The position numbers and the translations under genes are program-made. The notes under the pieces were generated by a model. That model ran no database searches, had not been told where the DNA came from, and saw only the letters and a list, made by a program, of their open reading frames with translations. 64,000 bases of DNA, from positions 1 through 64,000 of the forward strand of contig JFHB01000101.1 of NCBI GenBank assembly GCA_000729835.1. Direction: 5' to 3'. Shown here piece by piece: positions 33,601-43,411 of this stretch. Position 1 is the stretch's first letter. Each line of letters starts with the position of its first letter. The stretch comes from Atkinsonella hypoxylon (taxonomy: Eukaryota > Ascomycota > Sordariomycetes > Hypocreales > Clavicipitaceae).

Positions 33601-34629
33601 TTAAATGCGAGTATTCGTGAAAGTGGTAGACATACCCCATGTTTCATCATTGAGGCGCTGAAGGTTAAACACCGTGAGACCGTTGGCGGCAGCAATAGAG
33701 TCACAATTGTCTTTAGTAGTTTTTAACTCGTAGACAAAGCAAGAGCCGTCAGAAGTTGGTTTGGGCTTCAAATCAGGCATTGGGCCCTCGGAACAGCATA
33801 TCTGCCGGCCGTCTCTGGTAGACTTGGACAGGTCGGTGCCGGGATTCAACTTGATCAAGTCTTGGCGAGATATACCACAGTTCTTGGCGAGAGAATCGCG
33901 GCTATCACCGGCCCATACTTTAATAGTACGGCATGTAGCCTTCGTTTGCGACCTTGCCGCAACTAAGAACTTTGCCGGGCCACCTTTCGAGCTGGGTGAT
34001 GGCTTGCTGTGAGAAGGACTGGACGGTTCTTATCGAGATTTAATGCTAACAGTAATGTTGTCTTATTGGGAAGACTCAGCATAGCTCGAAGTGTTAACGC
34101 ATTTCGCATTGGCCCATGATTTGACGGCCTCTTGTACGGCGCCGAGCGTGCCATTGGTAGCAACAATCACACCAAAGGTTTGATCTCCTGTTCGATTGTC
34201 TCCGCAAACTTGGAGCACAACAGACTTCGAGCCTGCGATGCCGACCTTGGACACTTTGTCTAGAGGAGGCTTGAATAAGGAATCAACTACACTAGGGTTG
34301 AGCATGTTATCACCAACGTATAAACCAACGGTAGCACCTTGAAAAGCACCAAACAAGATTGTTTTGCTCCATGGTGTCTCAGAACGGCGCAGCTGGTACT
34401 CGAGTTCCTCACGGCTGTGACCGCAACGCGAGAGGATCGGTCGAACTTGGGTGCGGCTGACCAGGCTAGTTGAGCTGTAACTGTTCCCTTCTGCTCGCCT
34501 GGTACAGAGGAGACTTGTTATCGTGACTTTACGGACCGTTGCAGCCACCTCTCGTAGCTCTCGGACCTCGCCACCTGTGGCTTTAAGTCTGTAGTGGGGC
34601 ATCTGGTTAGTGGCTGCTCTGGCACCCAT
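30691..34629 (-). pseudogene. decayed class V chitinase (LysM, chitin-binding, GH18)
   Basis: A large secreted chitinase of the LysM/CBM18/GH18 class (subgroup C) is recognisable in pieces in the expected order. They are a Cys-containing N-terminal segment (about 34075-34560, e.g. VVLQVCGDNR), two LysM-like modules (33790-33930 and 33640-33750), a chitin-binding type-1 module (33245-33460), half of a GH18 barrel (32480-33230) and the family's long C-terminal region (30700-31975). It cannot be translated as one protein. The 5' end with signal peptide is missing, and the GH18 barrel stops after SYIVY with an apparent deletion near 32060-32480. TAG codons interrupt the C-terminal frame at about 31722, 31572 and 31119, there is a frame change near 31105, and a splice donor near 33390 reads AT instead of GT. 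The GH18 motif reads DGIDIAWE, lacking the Asp before WE. Some introns are still intact, for example the one ending near 31856. Decay seems moderately recent. Confidence 0.85.
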
Positions 34630-35151
34630 CTAGGTTAGGTACCTACCTGCCTAGGTACGTATCTCGGTACCTGACTAGCCAGACTGTTGAGCTAGCAGCC
34701 GACGTACCGGTACAATCCCGAACCAGCTTGTGCCGGTCGGCTGCCCCTGCCAGGGCGTCGATGCGACTCGTTTAGTGTCAGTTGGGCTCATAGAAGCGCC
34801 GACCACATGCCGTCGTCGCCGTCGCCGTTCTGCAAGTCCTCTTGATTCATCTCATAGACACCATAAACATTTCTTCCCAATCGACCATACTGCCGCGCGT
34901 TCTCTCGAGCGTTTTGCCGGCGAAATACTCACCGACCCATAACTACCAGCCTGCACTCTTTTGCACATTCCTCTCGAACGGCGATTTTTTCCCGAGCACG
35001 GCCGTCTTTGGTGACGTCGCCCCCTCCATCTAATCTACCTGCTACCACTTCGACAATAAGCTTTCGCAGTCGAAGAAGCACATAGACAGCCGTAGACGCA
35101 CCGCATTCTGGCCCCTTCGAGCTATAGCGAGGTTGACGAGTTAAAGCGACC
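34630..35151. other. intergenic: VPS1 promoter side
   Basis: A cluster of GGTACC/TAGGTA palindromes (34632-34675) sits exactly where the chitinase homology is lost, followed by the VPS1 upstream region. No gene is seen. Confidence 0.5.
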
Positions 35152-37590
35152 ATGAGCGGTTCTCTCGCGACCCCGGGTGGCATCTCGGATCCCGCTTTGA
35201 TCCAGTGAGCTTTCAACCCCCTTTCCAGCGGACCAAGTATGACCCTGTGCGAGCTTTATATGCTAAATTCTCGCTCTTCAGGCTTGTAAATAAGCTCCAG
35301 GATGTGTTTGCCACCGTTGGTGTCAATAATCCCATCGATCTTCCCCAGATTGTTGTCGTAGGCAGTCAGTCTAGCGGCAAGAGTTCAGTATTAGAAAACA
35401 TTGTGGGCCGAGACTTGTATGGTATCCCTACTACAGCAGACAAAATGATAACACAGTTATCCTAACGCATCGTTATGACAGCTTGCCCCGCGGATCTGGA
35501 ATCGTTACGCGACGTCCTTTAGTGCTGCAGCTCATCAACCGCCCCGCGCAGTCAAATGGTGTAAAGCCCGATGAATTGTCCACATCCACCGACAAGGCCG
35601 CCAATGCCGACGAATGGGGAGAGTTCCTGCATATTCCAGGTCAGAAATACTACGACTTTGGAAAAATCAGAGACGAGATTGCTCGCGAAACCGAGGCAAA
35701 AGTTGGCAAGAATGCAGGCATTTCTCCTGCACCCATCAACCTCCGAATCTACTCTCCCAACGTTCTGACCCTGACGTTGGTCGATTTGCCCGGATTGACC
35801 AAAGTTCCTGTCGGAGATCAACCCCGTGATATCGAGCGTCAAATTCGAGAAATGGTTTTGAAATACATTGGGAAGTCAAATGCTATTATTTTGGCTGTCA
35901 CATCCGCCAACATCGATTTGGCCAACTCGGATGGCCTTAAACTGGCGCGTGAGGTAGACCCTGAGGGTCAACGTACCATTGGTGTCCTGACCAAGGTCGA
36001 TCTGATGGACGAAGGAACCGATGTTATTGATATTCTATCCAACCGTGTTATTCCCCTGCGTCTGGGCTACGTCCCAGTCGTGAATCGTGGTCAACGGGAC
36101 ATCGACAACAAGAAGGCTATCAATGTGGCCCTCGAGGCTGAAAAGGCATTCTTCGAGAACCACAAGGCATACCGAAACAAGAGCTCGTACTGTGGTACTC
36201 CATATCTGGCGCGCAAACTCAATTTAATCCTCATGATGCACATCAAACAGACGCTTCCTGATATCAAGGCGAGAATTTCCAGCTCTCTTCAGAAATATAC
36301 TTCTGAACTGGAAAGTCTAGGGCCATCCATGCTTGGAAACAGCGCCAATATCGTGCTTAATATCATTACCGAGTTCACCAACGAGTGGCGAACGGTTCTA
36401 GACGGCAACAACACCGAGCTTTCCAGCACCGAATTATCAGGCGGCGCCCGTATCAGCTTCGTCTTTCACGAACTTTACTCTAACGGCGTGAAAGCCTTAG
36501 ATCCCTTTGACGTTGTTAAAGATGTTGACATTCGAACTATCTTGTACAATTCATCTGGTTCCTCGCCAGCTCTTTTTGTTGGCACCACCGCTTTTGAACT
36601 CATTGTCAAACAGCAGATCAAGCGTCTCGAGGATCCTAGTTTGAAGTGCGTTTCTCTTGCTTATGATGAATTGGTGCGAATTTTATCGCAATTACTCACA
36701 AAGCCAATGTATCGCCGATACCCCCAGCTCAAGGAGAAGATGCACGGCGTTGTCATTGCATTTTTCAAGAAGGCAATGGAGCCTACCAACAAGTTGGTTC
36801 GAGACCTTGTCGCTATGGAAGCCTGTTATGTCAACACTGGTCACCCAGACTTCTTGAATGGCCATCGTGTAAGTTGTATATCGCACTTCACGCTATTTTT
36901 TTTTTTATATATATAAAACAAAAACGACTCTGACGCACGCCCTAGGCCATGGCCATCGTGAACGAGCGATACAATCCCCCCAAGCCTATTCAGGTTGACC
37001 CGAAAACTGGCAAGCCTCTACCACAGTCCAGCACGCCCGCACGAACCGCAAGCCCTACAGTCCCCGAGGTTGACGGTACTGGCAACTCTGGTTTCTTTGG
37101 CAGCTTCTTCGCCGCCAAGAATAAGAAAAAGGCTGCCGCTATGGAAGCTCCTCCTCCCACTCTCAAGGCCTCTGGCACCCTATCCGAGCGTGAGAATATT
37201 GAAGTTGAAGTTATCAGTATGCTTGATCCCTTGGGCAGTCACCAAAATTGTTCCTACATACACTAAGGATGCTAATTTGAACAGAGCTGCTCATCGCCTC
37301 CTACTATAATATCGTGAAGCGAACCATGATCGATATGGTTCCCAAAGCTATTATGCTGAACCTCGTCCAGTAGGTGCCAGGTCATATACTATTTGCTTGA
37401 CTTGTGCTTACAAATGTATAGATTCACCAAGGATGAAATGCAACGTGAACTTCTTGAAAACATGTACCGAACCGATACGCTCGACGACCTGCTTAAGGAA
37501 AGTGATTTCACTATTCGAAGACGGAAAGAATGCCAGCAAATGGTTGAATCACTAGGCAAGGCCAGCGAAATTGTTAGCCAGGTTCAATAA
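35152..37590 (+). CDS. VPS1: dynamin-like GTPase VPS1
   Basis: A large GTPase for vacuolar protein sorting, endosome traffic and peroxisome fission. Exons are 35152-35204, 35282-35416, 35482-36868, 36946-37216, 37285-37369 and 37422-37590, giving 699 aa, the Vps1 length. The G domain shows the P-loop GSQSSGKS (residues 45-52), DLPG (switch II), TKVD and the VNRGQ loop. The middle domain, a Gly/Lys-rich insert in place of a PH domain (FFGSFFAAKNKKKAA) and a C-terminal GTPase effector domain ending SLGKASEIVSQVQ follow. The PH and proline-rich domains of classical dynamins are absent, as expected for Vps1. Intron 4 (36869-36945) includes an unusual T-run plus TA repeat. The start ATG gives the short leader MSGSLATPGG typical of the family. 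Confidence 0.96.
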
Positions 37591-38215
37591 ACGCCTGAAA
37601 ATTTGGAGTATCCTAAGAACTTTGTTATTGTGTTATGGCGACTCGCTAGAAAACGATGAAAGGCGGGACATGGCATCACTGCCAATATTCACGAGGCGCA
37701 GAATGACCTGCCATCCAGGTTCTCTCAAACTTCCTTGTTCGATACCATGGGCGGTTGTAAGAGGCTTAGAGTAGACCATTCTCAGTATGGTAGAAATCTC
37801 GCAATGCGAACAGGTATGCACTCAACCTGCGATACCTATCACCCAGCGAGTAACAACGAGCGACGATTAACTTGCTCTTGATATATTCTCGATGACTGGA
37901 GGCGGGCTGCAGGGGGGTGTCTCAGAAGCAAGGGCCGGAAAGCCGTGATAAAATGCCCCGGGCTTCAGGAAGCTGCGCCACGCGCATTGGACGTTCAGAC
38001 TAGACGAAGCATTTACCTCGAATTCCAATAATTAGTGTGCTCTGAATAGCTCTGGACTTAATTCGTGTAACGTGTATTGCCAAGTAGACGAAAGCACGGG
38101 CGAGGCAGCCCTTTTGTTCCATATGTCTATCTATCAATGTACCAAGCTGCAAAATTTTTACACTACACGAGGTCTTTCATGGTCTCATTTGTAGTCCACA
38201 ATCTGCACTGTCTAA
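37591..38215. other. intergenic, convergent 3' ends
   Basis: A 625-bp spacer between VPS1 and the CoA-transferase gene. No coding or RNA signal is recognised. Confidence 0.5.
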
Positions 38216-39489
38216 TTAGAGCTTGGAACTCGCTTTAGTCAAAACATATACGCCTTTCTGCACGTCATAGTGCTCTCCTTTCTTCCACCCGAGCCAAGAA
38301 GCCAAAATCTCTGGCCCGCCATCTCCGGGAGCTAATGGCTCGTCCCGATACCCGTCCCCGGGGACGCCGGCGCCCTGTCCATGTTTAACAGGATCAGAAC
38401 ACTCTGGCCATTGCTTGATGGCTAAACAGGGGGTACTACGCAATGTTACTGACGGACGCTGGTCGCCTTCCCTGCTAGGATCATTTTCCAACTCGTCAAA
38501 ATCCAAGACAGGAACGGCACAGGCATCTGTACAGTCAAACACAGCTTCCCATTCTGGCCGGGTTTTACCCTTGAACGTGTCTTTGAATAATGCCCTTATG
38601 GCGGGCCATTCGTCCACGTCAAGGCGTTTCTCCTCTAGGCCGTGAGACTCGAGACCTAGTCCCCTGATGAGGGCTTTGAAAAACTGGGGTTCTAGCGCAC
38701 CGACAGAAAAATATTTACCATCCTTCGTCTCGTACGTCTCGTAGAATGGACATCCGCCGTCGAGGAGGTTGTTGCCGCGGCCACGGGCAGCCGCACCGCT
38801 GGTGAGTAGAAGCCTCGGAAACGTAGCTAGGTATGCTGAGCCGTCGACCATATTGGCCTCGACGACTTGGCCCCTGCACGTGGATTGACGAGCCAAGAGG
38901 GCGAGAAGGATGCCTTGGAAGAGATTGGCACCGCCGCCTGCAAAGTCACCGAGGATGTTGGTCGGGGGCTGCGGCGTGTCGTCCGGGCGGCCGAGAAGGC
39001 TGAGGGCCCCTGAGACGGCTAGGTAGTTGATGTCGTGGCCGGCCATGTTGGCGTAGCGACCGTCACGTCGGAAGCCTGTGAGTCGGCCGTAGATGAGGCG
39101 CGGGTTGATCTGGAGGAGGACGTCGGGCCCGAGGCCGAGTTTCTCCAGGACGCCGGGCCGGAAGGGGTCGATCAGGACGTCAGCACCTTGGGCGACCAGC
39201 TCTTTGACGAGGGCTACTCCATCTGGCGACTTGAGGTCTACTGGGATGGAGGACTTGCGACGGCTGAGATGGTCGGGTGGTGGGAGGGAGTAGGTCTGAG
39301 GGGCACGATCGATGCGAATGACGGAGGCGCCTGCGTCAGCGAGCAACATGCCCGCGAATGGGCCTGATATTTCTATACGTGAGTCATGTTTTACAGTCAT
39401 GAGAAGGTGCTGGAGGACCAACCTGGCGCGAGACCAGCGAATTCAAGGACTTTGAGGCCCGTCAAGGGCGGTGGACCGATTGATGCCAT
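38216..39489 (-). CDS. CaiB/BaiF family III CoA-transferase, alpha-methylacyl-CoA racemase-like, PTS1
   Basis: Exons are 39423-39489 and 38216-39363 with a 59-nt intron, giving 404 aa. The N-terminus MASIGPPPLTGLKVLEFAGL joins to APGPFAGMLLADAGASVIRID, the classic start of class III CoA-transferases. GHDINYLA carries the Asp conserved as a catalytic residue in the racemase branch, and NILGDFAGGG and GGCPFYETYETKDG are also family hallmarks. The protein ends in Ser-Lys-Leu, a canonical PTS1 signal, so it should be peroxisomal. Together these favour an alpha-methylacyl-CoA racemase acting in branched-chain fatty-acid oxidation over a cytosolic CoA-transferase. The exact acyl-CoA is unknown. Starting at the downstream MVLQHLL instead would lose the conserved first strand, so the two-exon model is preferred. 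Confidence 0.92.
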
Positions 39490-40045
39490 GGCTGATGTGG
39501 AATCTTGTTTTTGGAGTAGCCGAGATTCGGGGAATTTCAGATGCTGGCGTGGTAAAACCGCATGATTTTTTACAAAGCCATGTATCTTTGACTCTCTATA
39601 GACGTCAGGAGTAACTACAATAATGTACAGGTTGTGATGTAGTACCTCGGCTAGCTACCTACTAAAGCAACCCACTGCCGAACCAGCCGAGTGACTATCT
39701 TCTCTTTAGGCATAGTTGCTGCTGTACGTTCAAAACCCCGTTACTGCGCATCTGAGCTCTTAGTTTATAAGTTTCCGTTACAATGCATTGTCCACTGTTA
39801 AGTGACTATGAGGATTGTTTGTTGGACGCTGTGAAGGGTGGCAAGCTGGTGCTATCGCAGCAAACTACCTAGTAGCCAGTTTACAACAGGCAGTCACCAG
39901 ATTCCCAGAGCGCTTCGGCCGTCAGCCAAATCCTGCTTACCGGGCATGGCTGCTGTGATATGGAGGCTAAAACCCAAAACTGAGTAGTGACAAACTTGAA
40001 CTATCTGCGCGCAGGAATCGTCTCTTTCGCGAGGTACACGTTCAA
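39490..40045. other. intergenic
   Basis: A 556-bp spacer between two same-strand genes. Nothing beyond ordinary A/T-rich sequence is seen. Confidence 0.45.
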
Positions 40046-41611
40046 TTAGACTACAGCTACATTGGACAACTCGCCGTCAACCTTGATCGCGCTAAACCAC
40101 GGATGGAGCAAAATTTCAGCAGGAGAAGGTCGCTTCGCTGGATTGTACTGCAAAATCCATCTGATTAGTGCTTTTATCTGGCGGCCTTCCTCCTCATCAA
40201 CGTCAGGTTCTGCCTCATCGAACAGTTCTTCCATAGACGTCTGCGGCACCATTAATGGTTCCCCACCCTCTACAACACCCCCAAGCAGACAATTAAAAAG
40301 CTGCCTTTCCGGCGTAAAGTATAGTGAGGATGTCTTCCAGTTCTTATAGAGCTCTTCAGGGAGTGTGCCAAGCCGGGCATTTAGGTAGAGGAGATGCTCG
40401 TCATCCTCGTACCCAGTTGCTGGTATACAGAACAGAGGCTGTCCAGTAATAAGCTCAAACACAAGGCAGCCGAAACTCCAGACGTCAAGAGATTTATGAA
40501 CTTCGCGAGCGAGGATTAGTTCAGGCGCTCGAAGCCCGAGAGGAATAATAGGCTTTAGCGGTGGTTCGGTAAAAAAGTACGCTAGACCGTTTAGCAAAAG
40601 TATAAGCACTGTTGTCTACAACAAGTAGCTGCATGGGAAGTACTTACCGCCACCCATGTCGGATAACTTGATCTTTAAGCCTTCAGTGTAGCAGGAAGGA
40701 AACACCAGCGGCTGTGCAATGCAGAGATATCGTGGCGCCCACTTATCCTGTTTACCATCTAGCCTACGTACTGGGGGCGAGATTGATTGTCCTTGCTCAT
40801 CTTCCTTCTGTCGGAGTGCGTCCTCGGGTTTTGAGTCGAGGTCACGAAGAGCGAAGAGCATGTTTCCCGGCTGGAAGTCTCCATGGGCAATACCATTATC
40901 ATGAAGAAACGCCAAAGCCTGCAAGGACTGCTTTAGGATGCTCTTTGACATCTTAGGTGGATAGCGAACCTTCATTTCCCACCGGCGAGGTTTGAACTGG
41001 GGTAGCTCCTCGACCATGGTATTTACGCTCGGTCCCATCGGCTCGAATACCAGGCACTTATAGGTTCCATTGGGACCGCGGTGTTCGAACTCGTCAAGCA
41101 GTTGTGTGATATAACGTTGCCCCTCTAATGGAGCAATATTGGTAATATGGCGCAAGATTCGCACCTCGCTTGACTGTTGGGAGACTTCGGCGACAAGAAT
41201 CTTCAGCGCGACATATCTTCTGTTCCTACAAGGACATAAGCAAAACGCATTTCATGGCTTGGCAAGCATATATACATATGGGACTAACTCTATGTCACAG
41301 GCCAGCCAAACTGTCGAGTAAGAGCCCTCACCAAGCTTGCGGATAACCTTGTACTGGCCATGGTTGAAAGTGTCGCCCAGCGAAACTGGGTGGTAACCAC
41401 CTGGTCGGTAATCCTCTATCCACTCACATGGCGACGTTATGGATTGAAATCTCCGCTCGTTATCATTTATGGCCCTTGATGGCGAGGTAGGAGGAGGGGA
41501 AGCGCCGATGGTGGACATTGAAATGTAGGCTTTTGATGGCGGACTACAAATTCTGGGGAGAAGCTGGATGAAAGATCGCATATAGCGCGGTGTAGAAGTG
41601 AAAGTGTTCAT
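40046..41611 (-). CDS. SRPK-like serine/threonine protein kinase
   Basis: Exons are 41289-41611, 40648-41225 and 40046-40581, giving 478 aa. The family resemblance is to fungal SR-protein kinases: WIEDYRPGGYHPVSLGD precedes the kinase domain, then LGEGSYSTVWLA (residues 93-104) and the VALKIL lysine (about 116). The catalytic loop is HGDFQPGN (222-229) where SRPKs have HxDIKPxN, keeping the catalytic Asp and metal-binding Asn. The DFG position reads SDMGG (about 296-300), keeping the metal Asp. GLRAPELIL and DVWSFGCLVFELITGQPLF are the usual C-lobe motifs, with an acidic insert before RWILQYNPAKRPSPAEILLHPWF. Such kinases are numerous and variable in Hypocreales, so the substrate is unknown. 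Met32 is an alternative start. Confidence 0.88.
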
Positions 41612-43411
41612 CTCTCAGTCTACAGCCACCGAATGGCCAAGCTCCACAGTGATAATAGCGTCTTCTATACCGTATCAAGCGGCCTCGGCAATGTCTTATC
41701 GGCTGATAAGCTGCAACATGGCATCTGTCGTCAGAATTGGACGAGGCTACAAGTAATGCTTGGTAAGTGACGATAGAGTAAGTAGGCCACGTGTGACAGA
41801 TACCTACATGACATCGGCATCCTAGCCGCAGAAAAGCGAAGCTGCTGCTACATAGAGAGAATGGGATAGGGTCAAGATGTGGCCCCGTCTACTACGACAG
41901 ATCGGATCCGTAACAGCATCGAGCATGCATCGATTCTGGTCCACGTGATACTTTTTTGGAGTCGGCTATATTACTGGCGACGAAGAATTGGAAGCGGATG
42001 ACGTAATCGATGCTTCGCTGCCTTACTGCCGAGGCACCCAAGCGGTCTAGCTAGGTGGCTCACACTCCTCTCGCCTGACTTACGGCCGAACCGTTCTATC
42101 GCCGAAAAAAAGGCGCATGACGACTGAAACGCAGGACCACCCACTTGGAGGGTGACAGTAACTATATCACCTCTTCATGTGCCATGGACCTTTATGCTCT
42201 CAGACATGTCTTAAGTAGACTCGGAGGCCCACAGCGGAAGATTGGCATGGCGTGACATGTCTTGCCGCGGCTTCTTGACCTATTTCTCGATGCTGGTTTG
42301 GGAACAATTTAACCGGCTTATCACGAGCCGCTCTCGAATGAATTTCCCCTTCCCTTGGCTGCCAACAGTCACGAACCACGAGGTCGAAGCCCGATTTTGA
42401 TAAAGATGACACGGTAAGCTAGGCGTTGGAGCTCAAATATTGCTGCAATGCCTGGTTCTGGTTCAATGGCACGTTTCGGTAAGGGCATTGACTCAATCCA
42501 CCTGTTGATCGTCTCAACAACTGGACTACTTTATCAATAAGTACCCTGTCCCGTCTGTGAAAGAACAAGGACGACCGTCGCGCCTAATTAATGTCTTTCA
42601 AAAACAATGTATCCTCTATCACCCCGTTAGTCCTGATTGGCCCGCTCGCTGATTCGTGGCCTAGGTGATGTCGTGCTTCGGCCAGCACTCAGGCAAGGTG
42701 TCTTGAAATACCACGGTTTCTAGAGACGGGATGAGATAGACCCAAGAAGCAATGATGCAAAGTAACCGCGGATGGGTATCTCAGGGCCTGAAATGCACCC
42801 TTCAACCTTGATGAGTCCAAACGTCGGGTCCTTATCATTGAATCTGCTCATGAACCGGCACACGAGTTCCTCTCTCACATGCCTGCCCATCTTGAAGGAC
42901 CGTGCAGTCGCTGGGTAATTAGGCGAACTGACAGAACGCAAGCCGATCACGACTCTCATGAATTTGTTTTCTGCATGTTTCACCAAGCACAGCATGGACA
43001 CGCCCTTGATTAAAAGATGAGAGCAATCTGTGGACACCTACGTTTCTAGCGTCTTTTATACTTGGTGCCGTGGTCATGATCCGTCATGCAGTCTTAGTCT
43101 TCATCGCCATACCCGCCGCATGCCCGTGTCGAAGATATTTGGCAAAACTTCAAGTCGGAGCATTAAGCATAGCAAGGCACTTCCAGAACATTAGCCTGTT
43201 ATTTTCCGCTTGGTTGATGTAGCTTCCGTTATGGTCCGATGTCTTACCGTTGATTGAGGTTCGTGATACTTAAAAGGCCCCGAAAGCCCAATGTCGAAGA
43301 TACGATGTCTGATACAGAAGCAGCAACCCTTTTCACAATTATACCCATTTACTTTCAGTCCTCTTCTCCTCTTGGTTTTTTGCATCATACCCGGTCGTCA
43401 CTTCTTTAATA
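41612..43411. other. 1.8-kb divergent intergenic region (kinase/cutinase)
   Basis: This holds the upstream regions of both genes. An open frame on the minus strand (42720-43037, 105 codons) has mixed composition but no recognised family. It may be a remnant. No other features are seen. Confidence 0.4.
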
